From positions 1 to 64,000 of the forward strand of contig DCKG01000020.1 in the NCBI GenBank assembly GCA_002320605.1: a stretch of DNA of 64,000 bases. The letters run 5' to 3'. Origin of the DNA: Bacteroidales bacterium UBA1680 (GTDB lineage: Bacteria; Bacteroidota; Bacteroidia; Bacteroidales; UBA932). The stretch's first letter is position 1, and each line of letters begins with the position of its first letter. The translations under genes were made by a program, and so were the position numbers. The notes beneath the pieces were generated by a model that did no database searches, was not told the origin of the DNA, and worked only from the letters and a program-made list of their open reading frames with translations. Of the stretch, positions 17,857 to 26,087 are shown piece after piece.

Positions 17857-20118
17857 ATGGATGTTGCAGTAAGAAAGACTAACGGCTCCTACGAGGAGTA
17901 CGATAAGGTCAAGCTAATGAATGGCATTCGCGAGGCGTACAAAACCGCTGGCGAAGAGTGTCCGGAAGCCGTCGTGGTTTCCATCGCGGAAAACCTCTAC
18001 ATTTACGACAAGATAACGAGCCGTGAAATTAGGAGACAGGTTGAGGAGAGTCTGATGTCCATAAATAAGAAAGTGGCCATAGCCTACATCGAGAAATTCG
18101 ATGCAGGCCTAGATCTCAGGAAGAAGAGAGACTTCATTAAGGATTATATAGCTGCCTCCAATGCCGCGACTGGCTCTAAGTTTGATTCCAATGCCAACGT
18201 GACGCGCAAGAATATCGTCACCCTTGGCCAGGAACTCTATAAGGAGAACAACATCAAGCAGAACCGTTACATCATGAAGGACAAGATCAAGGCCCTTTAT
18301 GGCAGGCAGATGGCTAATCAGTACATCACCGATCTTGAGAGTCATATCCTTTACAAGCACGATGAGAGCGGCACGCCAGGATATCCATATTGCGTAGCTA
18401 TCACCATGTACCCATTTCTTGTGGATGGGCTTAGGAATCTGGGCGGGGTGTCGATAGCCCCGACTGACTTGAAATCCTTCTGCGGCGAGTTCATCAATCT
18501 GGTATATTCAGTGTCCTCCCAGTTCATGGGGGCGGTGGCGACGCCTGAGTTCCTGATGTATTTCGATTATTTTCTCAGGAAGGACTATGGCAATGACTAT
18601 CTCGATCATTTGAATGATGTAGTCGAGATGAATGCGAAGAAGCGCACGCTGGTGAAGGTGATAGACAACTATTTCCAGCAGGTAGTGCATTCTATGAATA
18701 TGCCTGCGGGCAACCGCGGCTACCAGACGGTATTCTGGAATATTTCTTATTTCGACGAGCCTTATTTCCGCGGAGTGTTCGGGGACTTCAGGTTCCCTGA
18801 CGGCACAGCTCCCCAGTGGGAGACTCTCTCATGGCTGCAGAAGCATTTCATGAACTGGTTCAACGAAGAAAGGAGACATTATATTCTTACATTTCCAGTG
18901 GAGACGATGGCTCTGCTGACCGACGGCAAGGACGACTTCGCCGATCCTGAATATGCTGATTTCACTGCCGAGATGTGGAGCAAGGGCCACAGCTTCTTCT
19001 GCTACCTGTCCGACAGCCCGGACAGCCTTGCAAGTTGCTGCCGCCTGCGCAATTCCCTGACCGATCTGGATAAGAGTGACTCGGAGCACAATCACACCAC
19101 TCATCAATATTCGATGGGAACTGCTTCCGTGTCAACAGGCTCAAAGTCGGTCATGACAATTAACCTGAACCGGCTGATCCAGTTTGCCGCCCGCCGTTAC
19201 TTCTTGGAGAAAAAAGGCGTGATGCTGGAAGGCGGGAAGGCTCTCACGAGAGCTGACTACGACAAGAATCAGCTTTATGAATATATCCGTGAGGCTGTCA
19301 GCAAAGAGACGGAGCTTGTTCACAAGTACCAGACCGCTTTCAATGAGATCATAAAGGACTTCCTGGCTGCAAAGATGCTGGATGTTTACCAGGCCGGATT
19401 CATAGATATGAGACGGCAGTATCTGACGGTAGGGGTCAATGGCCTTACCGACGCAGCAGAATTCCTGGGTCTCACGATCAGCCCGAATCCTGAATACAAT
19501 GAGTTCGTGGACACTGTCCTGGAGACGATAAACATTGCCAACAGAAAGGACAAGACGCCTGAGACCATGTTCAATACAGAATTCGTCCCTGGGGAGAATC
19601 TCTCCGGCAAGAACTACAACTGGGACAGGAGAGATGGCTTCTACGTGTCTTCGAAGCATAACATGTACAGTTCCTACTTCTACAACCCAGAGGATGAATC
19701 CTTGTCGATGATAGATAAGTTCAAGCTTCACGGCAATGAATACGTAAAGCATCTTGACGGCGGTTCTGCCCTGCACATGAACATTGCTGAGCATCTGTCC
19801 AAGGATCAGTATCGCCAGCTGCTGAAGGTCGCTGCCCACTATGGCACGAATTACTTCACGTTCAATTGCCGCAATACTGTCTGCAACGACTGCGGCTATA
19901 TCAGCAAGGACACTCTCGAAGTGTGCCCTAAGTGCGGAAGCCATAATCTGGATTACCTGACTCGTGTCATTGGTTATCTTAAGAGGGTGTCCTCTTTCAG
20001 CGAGATGCGTCAGGTCGAGGCAGATCACCGCTTCTACGTGGGCGAGAGCGCTTCCGGCAAGTCCTCTGAACATTCTGGAGTGGCTGTCCCCGTTCATGCG
20101 GATAAGTCCCAGATATGA
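17857..20118 (+). CDS. nrdD: anaerobic ribonucleoside-triphosphate reductase
   Basis: A 753-residue class III ribonucleotide reductase that makes deoxynucleotides anaerobically with a glycyl radical. Residues about 1-90 form an ATP-cone (VAVRKTNGSYEEYDKVKL). The catalytic domain follows (MPAGNRGYQTVFWNISYFDE, CCRLRN). The C-terminus has a zinc site of two CxxC pairs (CNDCG and CPKCG) and the glycyl-radical loop RVIGYL. It overlaps nrdG by 4 bp (ATGA), so coupling is expected. The ATP-cone gives allosteric control by ATP/dATP. The sequence appears complete. Confidence 0.96.
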   Translation: MDVAVRKTNGSYEEYDKVKLMNGIREAYKTAGEECPEAVVVSIAENLYIYDKITSREIRRQVEESLMSINKKVAIAYIEKFDAGLDLRKKRDFIKDYIAASNAATGSKFDSNANVTRKNIVTLGQELYKENNIKQNRYIMKDKIKALYGRQMANQYITDLESHILYKHDESGTPGYPYCVAITMYPFLVDGLRNLGGVSIAPTDLKSFCGEFINLVYSVSSQFMGAVATPEFLMYFDYFLRKDYGNDYLDHLNDVVEMNAKKRTLVKVIDNYFQQVVHSMNMPAGNRGYQTVFWNISYFDEPYFRGVFGDFRFPDGTAPQWETLSWLQKHFMNWFNEERRHYILTFPVETMALLTDGKDDFADPEYADFTAEMWSKGHSFFCYLSDSPDSLASCCRLRNSLTDLDKSDSEHNHTTHQYSMGTASVSTGSKSVMTINLNRLIQFAARRYFLEKKGVMLEGGKALTRADYDKNQLYEYIREAVSKETELVHKYQTAFNEIIKDFLAAKMLDVYQAGFIDMRRQYLTVGVNGLTDAAEFLGLTISPNPEYNEFVDTVLETINIANRKDKTPETMFNTEFVPGENLSGKNYNWDRRDGFYVSSKHNMYSSYFYNPEDESLSMIDKFKLHGNEYVKHLDGGSALHMNIAEHLSKDQYRQLLKVAAHYGTNYFTFNCRNTVCNDCGYISKDTLEVCPKCGSHNLDYLTRVIGYLKRVSSFSEMRQVEADHRFYVGESASGKSSEHSGVAVPVHADKSQI

Positions 20119-20618
20119 TAAAATATGTTCCAGAGATGACCTCCGTGGTCATCGAGGAGATACCCGATAGAGTTACCTTGGCAGTTGACATAAGCAATTG
20201 CCAAGGTAATTGCGAGGGGTGCCATTCTCCTTTCCTGCGGATGGATGTCGGTGAAGAATTGACGAACGAGGTCATTGACTCGCTCGTCGGTGATAATTAC
20301 GGAGTTAATTGCTTTCTGTTCTTGGGCGAGGGCAATGATCTGAAGGCACTTCTCGGGCTTGCCGATCACATTCGCTCCATTGGCCTGAAAGTAGCGCTTT
20401 ATTCCGGTCGCCAAGAAGTTGAGGACGAAATCTACCGCGCATTCGACTATGTCAAGGTTGGTCCTTACATGGCGAAGTTCGGCCCTCTCAATGAGAGCAC
20501 TACGAATCAGCATCTCTTTGAGGTCACACACGACGGTGGCTCTTTCCGGAAGACAGACATCACTTCCCGTTTCTGGCATCGCGGCATAGACCATATCGCC
20601 GAGTCCGGGCAGAGTTAG
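20115..20618 (+). CDS. nrdG: anaerobic ribonucleotide reductase activase (radical SAM)
   Basis: A 167-residue radical SAM enzyme that installs the glycyl radical on NrdD. The Fe-S motif CQGNCEGC (CxxxCxxC) lies near residues 34-41 and is followed by HSPFLRMD; LFLGEGND is the SAM-binding GGE-like segment. Length is normal for the family (about 155-180). The start codon overlaps the nrdD stop, so the pair is translated as a unit. A 103-bp convergent gap to the next gene shows no clear terminator. Confidence 0.95.
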   Translation: MIKYVPEMTSVVIEEIPDRVTLAVDISNCQGNCEGCHSPFLRMDVGEELTNEVIDSLVGDNYGVNCFLFLGEGNDLKALLGLADHIRSIGLKVALYSGRQEVEDEIYRAFDYVKVGPYMAKFGPLNESTTNQHLFEVTHDGGSFRKTDITSRFWHRGIDHIAESGQS

Positions 20619-20721
20619 TCCGCATCAACTGCTACAATTTCGGAGAAATCTGCTAAACCGGTTCGCATTGGTGTTGCAACTTGCATCGGTCATAATAATT
20701 ATCAGTCCCTTTTCACGGACA

Positions 20722-21903
20722 TTATTTCTTGAATATTAACTGTACGAATGAAGTGAGATTCCTTCTCCAGACCATCCATTCGTGTGAACCTGGGCACTGC
20801 TCCCATACGACACCATTGTACCCCTTGGCCTTCAAGGTGTCCCTGAAGGCCTGCATTCCATCGATTCTTCCGTCCTGCTCGCCGCAGGAAAGGTAGATCA
20901 CGTCGAACTTGTTGAATTTCTCTGGCTGGGAGAGCATTCCCGGCACAAGAGCTTCGGCATCGAAAGGCTTGCCGCCGATTGCTGACGCACCGATGAGTCC
21001 GGATGAGAATATTCCTACATTTGAAAATTTATTAATATTATTGAAAGCGATGAAGAAGGACTGACCCCCGCCCATTGAGAGGCCAGCCACTGCACGTCCT
21101 TTCCTGCTTGCGATGGTATTGTAGGACTTGTCTATGAACGGCACAATGTCATCCACCAGAGAGGTGTAGTTGTTGAAGATTGAATCATATTTACGGATAT
21201 CCTGTTTTACGGGAATTCCAAGTGTCTGCGCAGCATACTGGTCAGGGTTGCCGTTAGGCATCACGACGATCATCGGTTCTGCCTTTCCCTCGGCGATGAG
21301 ATTGTCAAGTATCTGGCATGTCCTTCCGAGGGTGCTCCAGGCATCCTCGTCGCCGCCGCCACCGTGGAGAAGATAAAGCACAGGGTACTTCACTTTCTTG
21401 TTGAGACGGTCGTAGCCATAAGGTGTGTAGACATAGAGCCTGCGGAGCATATCGTTCTCGTCTGACTGGTACCAGACGTGTTCAAGATTGCCTGGCCTCG
21501 AGGATTCCTTGTAGAGATTGGCGTAACTGCCTTCGATGATCACAGCATTGAGATAGCGCGAACCATCCCTCTGGACGAAGACATTGGCAGGGTCAAGGGT
21601 TGACATTCCGTCAGCGATAAAAGTGTAGGTATAGAGTTCCGGTGAAGGGAGGGGTAGGGTGACGGACCAGATTCCGTCCTTACTCTGCTGCATCTCAGCC
21701 TTTGACGGATCGTAGTTGTTCCAGGATGCAGAGACTTGCACTTTGCGTGCTTTTGGCGCCCTGAGCCTGAATGTGATGCCCTCTGGTGTCACCTCAGGTG
21801 ATTTCAGGCCAGCATGGAACATAAGCGAGTTTGCCTCCTGTGCAAAGGCAGACAGGCAGGCCATCAGGCCTGCTGTTATCAGATAAAGTTTTAATCTTCT
21901 CAT
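20722..21903 (-). CDS. secreted CE1-like esterase with N-terminal E-set domain
   Basis: A 393-residue exported protein: signal peptide ending in SAFAQ, an immunoglobulin-like E-set/CBM48-like domain (about residues 35-125, FRLRAPKARKVQVSASWN, YTYTFIADG), then an alpha/beta hydrolase of the esterase D/feruloyl esterase group. The nucleophile is in AVAGLSMGGGQS, the oxyanion segment is VLYLLHGGGGDEDAWSTLG, and the catalytic His is in CPGSHEWMVW. Such enzymes remove feruloyl or acetyl esters from plant glycans. It ends the minus arm of PUL 2, 6 bp after the GH3 gene. Confidence 0.87.
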   Translation of the reverse strand: MRRLKLYLITAGLMACLSAFAQEANSLMFHAGLKSPEVTPEGITFRLRAPKARKVQVSASWNNYDPSKAEMQQSKDGIWSVTLPLPSPELYTYTFIADGMSTLDPANVFVQRDGSRYLNAVIIEGSYANLYKESSRPGNLEHVWYQSDENDMLRRLYVYTPYGYDRLNKKVKYPVLYLLHGGGGDEDAWSTLGRTCQILDNLIAEGKAEPMIVVMPNGNPDQYAAQTLGIPVKQDIRKYDSIFNNYTSLVDDIVPFIDKSYNTIASRKGRAVAGLSMGGGQSFFIAFNNINKFSNVGIFSSGLIGASAIGGKPFDAEALVPGMLSQPEKFNKFDVIYLSCGEQDGRIDGMQAFRDTLKAKGYNGVVWEQCPGSHEWMVWRRNLTSFVQLIFKK

Positions 21904-21909
21904 ACTCGA

Positions 21910-24171
21910 TCAAATTACTATGTTTGCTTTGAGCCTGATGTCGTCTGAAGAACTGCCGACAAGGATTTCGAGCGAGCCGTGTTCAAGATTCCAGTCATTC
22001 ATGTTTTCATCCCAGTATCTGATCTCATCCACTGGGACGGCGAGGGTAACTATGCGAGTCTCGCCTGCCTTAAGGCTTATGCGGCCGAAAGCTTTGAGTT
22101 CCTTGTATGGCCATTCGACTGTGGCATCTATGCGGTGTACATAGAGCTGAGCAACCTCGTCAGCGTCCATCTTGCCCTTGTTTGTAAGGTTGAATGAGAC
22201 CGTGACGATGTCCTTGCCTTTCTTGGCCTTGATGTCGGAATATTCAAAATCAACATAGGAAAGACCATGGCCAAAGGCGAACATCACAGGAATTTCTTTG
22301 GTGTCGTACCATCTGTAACCTACGAGGGAACCTTCCGAGTAGTAAGCTGTTGCAGGATATCTGACCAGACCCGTGGGGCGCTTCTTCTGTCCCTGGATGT
22401 CCTGCCTGTACTGGTTGCCGAAGAGGTCACCCTCCACGTCTGCCTTTTGAGGATAGTTGTCAAGAGCGTAAGCCGGTGAATCCTCAAGCTTCGCAGGGAA
22501 TGTGAAAGGAAGCTTTCCTGATGGAGCGATCTCTCCGTACAGGATTTTTGCGAGGGCGTTGCCGCCTTCAAGACCATTCCACCAACCCTGAACGAGGGCT
22601 GAGGCGTACTTGTCAATCTCCGCCAGCTCGCAAGGGCCGCCGGAAATCATGACACCGACGATGTTTGAATTGACTTCGGCGATTGCGGCGGCAATTCTCT
22701 CTTGGTCTACAGGGAGCTTTATGTCGATGCGGTCAGATCCTTCTGTCTCGATGGACTTGTTGGTGCCGAAGAAGTAAAGCACCAGGTCTGCGTCCTTGGC
22801 AACAGCGACAGCCTCGGCGAGCAGATCCGGATCTGCAGGCTCATCGATTTCGGCTGCAATTTCAGGATGCTGTGAGAGATATTCAGGATCCTTCCACATT
22901 GCGAACATCCCCAGATAGTCCTTGTAGGCTGGAGCGTAGGTGATTTCGACTCCTGCAGGAGCATTCTTGCGAAGACCCTCGAGAGGAGTGACCTCGTAGA
23001 CGGACTTCACGCCTGCTCCCATTCCACCGGACTGTGTGAGTGCCTCGGCATTGCGGCCGATGACTGCGATTTTCTTAACGTCCTTTTTGACAGGAAGGAT
23101 GTTGCCGTTGTTCTTGAGGAGCACCACTGACTTGGTGGCAACCTCGTAGGCTGTCTCACGGCTTTCCTTCTGTGATGCGGTCTCTGTGTTGCACTTGTCA
23201 GCAGGGATCGCTTCGACTGCATATCTTACACGTAGGATTTCCCGCACCTTGTCGTCGACGATGCTCTCTGGAATCTTTCCGGCCTTGACTGAGTCGATGA
23301 GAGCCGGTCCAAGATAGGTGTCACCTGTCATTTGGACATCAAGCCCGTGAAGAGCCGCACCCATCGTAGAGTGTGTCCCGCCCCAGTCTGAGACTGTAAG
23401 ACCTTTGAAGCCCCACTCTCCGCGGAGAATCTCGTTTAGCAGGTACTCGTTCTCGGAACAGTAGTTGCCTCCCACTTTGTTGTAGGCTGGCATGATGGCC
23501 ATAGCGCCGCCTTCCTTGACTGCGGCCTCGAATGCCTTGAGATAAATCTCACGCATTGTCCTTTCGTCGCAGATTACGTTGACGCTGCCTCGGTTCATTT
23601 CCTGGTTGTTGAGTGCGAAATGCTTCACGCAGGCAGCTATGCCGGCATCCTGCACACCCTTTGTATAGCCGACAGCAAGTTCGGCCGTGAGGACAGGATC
23701 CTCGCTGAGATATTCATAAGTGCGTCCTCCGACAGGAAGTCTCTGAATATTGATGGCCGGCCCCAGAATTATGTCCTTGCCCCTTTTCCTTGCCTCGGTA
23801 CCTATTCCGACACCGTACTTGTAGGCAAGATCCTTTGACCAGGTCGCCGCGAGGGCGGAACCGGTCGGAAAATATGTCGCCGAGTCAGTGATCCATCCAG
23901 CTGACTGGAATCCGTTGGGTACTCCCTCCTCACGTATTCCGAATGGGCCGTCCGCATACTTGATGTCTTGGATTCCGAGGCGGGGAACCCCCTCTGAAGA
24001 CATGTTCGTCTTAGAGTGGAGCATCTCGACCTTCTCCTCAAGGCTCATCTGTGCGATTATTGCATTGATGTCCTCATCGTGTGCCGTGAGTTTGTCCTGC
24101 GGTGACACCGCCTTAGGTGTGCAAGCTGCCGCAGCAAGGGCAAACGAGAGAACAATGATTGATTTTCTCAT
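21910..24171 (-). CDS. glycoside hydrolase family 3 lipoprotein (beta-glucosidase-like)
   Basis: A 753-residue lipoprotein (lipobox AAAC followed by TPK). The N-terminal TIM barrel has GPAINIQRLPVGGRTYEYLSE, the KHF segment (CVKHFALNNQE) and the nucleophile Asp in LTVSDWGGTHS. The middle alpha/beta sandwich starts at KKIAVIGRNAEAL, and a C-terminal fibronectin III-like domain includes FGHGLSYVDF and VSFNLTNKG. It should remove non-reducing beta-linked glucose, or xylose, from oligosaccharides. It lies 6 bp before the CE1 esterase gene and 9 bp after the esterase remnant in the PUL 2 minus operon. Confidence 0.92.
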   Translation of the reverse strand: MRKSIIVLSFALAAAACTPKAVSPQDKLTAHDEDINAIIAQMSLEEKVEMLHSKTNMSSEGVPRLGIQDIKYADGPFGIREEGVPNGFQSAGWITDSATYFPTGSALAATWSKDLAYKYGVGIGTEARKRGKDIILGPAINIQRLPVGGRTYEYLSEDPVLTAELAVGYTKGVQDAGIAACVKHFALNNQEMNRGSVNVICDERTMREIYLKAFEAAVKEGGAMAIMPAYNKVGGNYCSENEYLLNEILRGEWGFKGLTVSDWGGTHSTMGAALHGLDVQMTGDTYLGPALIDSVKAGKIPESIVDDKVREILRVRYAVEAIPADKCNTETASQKESRETAYEVATKSVVLLKNNGNILPVKKDVKKIAVIGRNAEALTQSGGMGAGVKSVYEVTPLEGLRKNAPAGVEITYAPAYKDYLGMFAMWKDPEYLSQHPEIAAEIDEPADPDLLAEAVAVAKDADLVLYFFGTNKSIETEGSDRIDIKLPVDQERIAAAIAEVNSNIVGVMISGGPCELAEIDKYASALVQGWWNGLEGGNALAKILYGEIAPSGKLPFTFPAKLEDSPAYALDNYPQKADVEGDLFGNQYRQDIQGQKKRPTGLVRYPATAYYSEGSLVGYRWYDTKEIPVMFAFGHGLSYVDFEYSDIKAKKGKDIVTVSFNLTNKGKMDADEVAQLYVHRIDATVEWPYKELKAFGRISLKAGETRIVTLAVPVDEIRYWDENMNDWNLEHGSLEILVGSSSDDIRLKANIVI

Positions 24172-24180
24172 TTCTGTATT

Positions 24181-24471
24181 TTATTTGAATAGCTGACCGG
24201 CGAAAATGATTATGTAGTTGCGCCAGTTCTTCCAAGTGTGTGCGCCATCAGTCCAGAGCACCTGAACTGGGTAGCTCTTACTGCGGAGGTAGTCTACGTG
24301 GTCATAGGAACCCTTTTTGGGGGCATATACCCTGAAAGTGACGGTGTTGTCCTCATGTATGTCGGGTAACTTGAGCTCGACGGCCGTTCCCATCAGGTTC
24401 TGCTGGGCAAGAGCGGCGATGTAGCAGAATGCGGCAGCGAGTGAAGCGATTATCTTTTTCATTATGAACAT
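24181..24471 (-). pseudogene. internally deleted CE1-like esterase remnant
   Basis: A 96-codon open frame joining the two ends of an esterase like those at 20722 and 33364. The start has a signal peptide (MKKIIASLAAAF, from the Met at 24462) and the beginning of the E-set domain (DIHEDNTVTFRVYAPKKG). It then jumps at about residue 57 to the C-terminal end (YLRSKSYPVQVLW, DGAHTWKNWRNY, ending QLFK). The plus-arm esterase has the matching SDNTVTFR and GGHTWRNWRLYL. About 290 residues are missing, including the GxSxG nucleophile, while the catalytic-His segment remains. The frame is kept, so a short secreted protein may still be made, but it cannot be an esterase. Confidence 0.75.
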
Positions 24472-24502
24472 TTAATAAAAGCTGTTTTCATGTTCCGTCC
24501 TA

Positions 24503-26050
24503 TTACCAGCCAGGGTTTTGCTTGATATTGTCGTTGAGACGGACCTCGTTTGCAGGGTAAGGGAAGTATTCGTGCTTGCCTTTCTTGTAACCGCACTTGT
24601 CGTCCTGGTTCCCACAGTCGAAGTAGGTTATGGACTTGTCGGAGTGGAACATCGGCTCTTTCTTGCCGACACCCTTGAGCTTTGCCTCTGCATCACCCCA
24701 GCGCTGGAGATCCTGATAGAGCTGACCTTCGCGGCAAAGTTCAAATCTCTTCTCGTCCTTGATGTCCTGTAGTGTGACAGTGCTGAGGGCAGGAATCTGC
24801 GCCTTGGCCCTGATGACGTTGACGTATTCGGTAGCTTTTGATGTGTTGCCGGCTGCGAGGTGAGCCTCTGCTGCGAGAAGATAAACTTCAGCAAGTCTCA
24901 TCCACACATAGTCTTTTGCAGTACACCACATGGCAGGGGTCTTGTCTTTTGTGTACCTGTCTTTCCACATGTACACCCCTTCTCCAAGCTGGACTGCACC
25001 GTCGATCAGGCCAAGACCAAGATCGACCATCTCGTCGTAGCTCTTGATCGTCTGTTGGAGTCTGTAGCTATGGCCATCGTGTTCAAGGAATGCATCGTAA
25101 AGATCCTTTGTGGGAGCGACGAAGCCGAACCCCATTTCGATTCCCCATTCAGCGATTCCGGAGGCCAGCATACGGTCTGTCCGCCATCCCAGCATGTAGC
25201 CTGTGAATGAAGTGACAGGGTTTGACGGGTCGTTAGGGAAGATGCTTTCGAAGAGGTTCTCGCAGTTGAACTTGTTGTCCATAGTGTTCCTGTCGCCATA
25301 TTCACCATCGAAGAGCTCGTATTTCTTGCTGTCGATCACTTCGTCAAGAACCTTTGCCGATTCGGCGTTCTTGCCTTGCCAAAGGAGAGCCTTTCCGTAG
25401 ATAGCCTGCGCATACTGCTTCGTGACTCTCCAGACATTCTTTTCGTGAGAGTCTGACTTCTCAGGAAGGGCTCCGGAGGAAATGGCTTCCTCGCAGTCCT
25501 TGTTGACCATCGCCCAAAGTTCGGCAGGATCGCCGTTTGGCTGCTTGTACTCATTCGGCTGAAGCGGATGGTCGACAAGTGGTGGATTGCCCCAGAGGGT
25601 GATGAGCTCGAAATATGTCCAGGCGCGGAATGCCTTCGCCTCGGCGACCGTACGGGTGGCGACCTGTGATTTGGCAGGGTCAATCCTTGAGATTATTGTG
25701 TTGGCTGAGAAAACAAGAGCGTAGAGGTTCTTGAAGTATCCTGTGATGGAGCCGTCTTCGGCATCGAAGGAGTACTCTGCAAGCTTGTCCAGAGAACTGT
25801 TGTCTCCGTGCTGGCCGCCACCGGCCCAGAAATCGCCGTCAAGCAACGGCTTCAAAACGATGGCTGAACTTTCAAGATTCCTCATTTTGATGTAAAGGTC
25901 AGCGGACGCTGTCTCGATCTCCTCATCGGTAGAATAGTATGTGTCGGCACTCTGTACACCGTGCTGGTCGATTGTCAGCTTTTGTTCACAGGACATTGTG
26001 GCAAATGCGAGAGCCATGGCCAGAACAATCTTTCCAATGTATGTTTTCAT
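24503..26050 (-). CDS. SusD/RagB-family glycan-binding lipoprotein (PUL 2)
   Basis: A 515-residue surface lipoprotein (lipobox ATMSC followed by EQK). SusD features include the helical N-terminal half (TVAEAKAFRAWTYFELITLW), the C-terminal YVWMRLAEVYLLAAEAHLAA and the near-terminal RLNDNIKQNPGW typical of the family. It partners the SusC protein encoded 37 bp upstream and binds the glycan at the cell surface. It is followed by the esterase remnant after a 31-bp gap. Ligand specificity cannot be inferred. Confidence 0.94.
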   Translation of the reverse strand: MKTYIGKIVLAMALAFATMSCEQKLTIDQHGVQSADTYYSTDEEIETASADLYIKMRNLESSAIVLKPLLDGDFWAGGGQHGDNSSLDKLAEYSFDAEDGSITGYFKNLYALVFSANTIISRIDPAKSQVATRTVAEAKAFRAWTYFELITLWGNPPLVDHPLQPNEYKQPNGDPAELWAMVNKDCEEAISSGALPEKSDSHEKNVWRVTKQYAQAIYGKALLWQGKNAESAKVLDEVIDSKKYELFDGEYGDRNTMDNKFNCENLFESIFPNDPSNPVTSFTGYMLGWRTDRMLASGIAEWGIEMGFGFVAPTKDLYDAFLEHDGHSYRLQQTIKSYDEMVDLGLGLIDGAVQLGEGVYMWKDRYTKDKTPAMWCTAKDYVWMRLAEVYLLAAEAHLAAGNTSKATEYVNVIRAKAQIPALSTVTLQDIKDEKRFELCREGQLYQDLQRWGDAEAKLKGVGKKEPMFHSDKSITYFDCGNQDDKCGYKKGKHEYFPYPANEVRLNDNIKQNPGW

Positions 26051-26087
26051 TGTATGAATATGCTTTATTAATGAATATGCTTTAATA

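Noticed and set aside
19141..20097. 318-codon open frame antisense to nrdD
   Set aside because: It lies entirely opposite the well-conserved nrdD gene and has no recognisable motif or promoter; it is a shadow frame caused by codon use.
20619..20721. Terminator between nrdG and the convergent esterase gene
   Set aside because: No stem of useful length followed by a T run was found on either strand.
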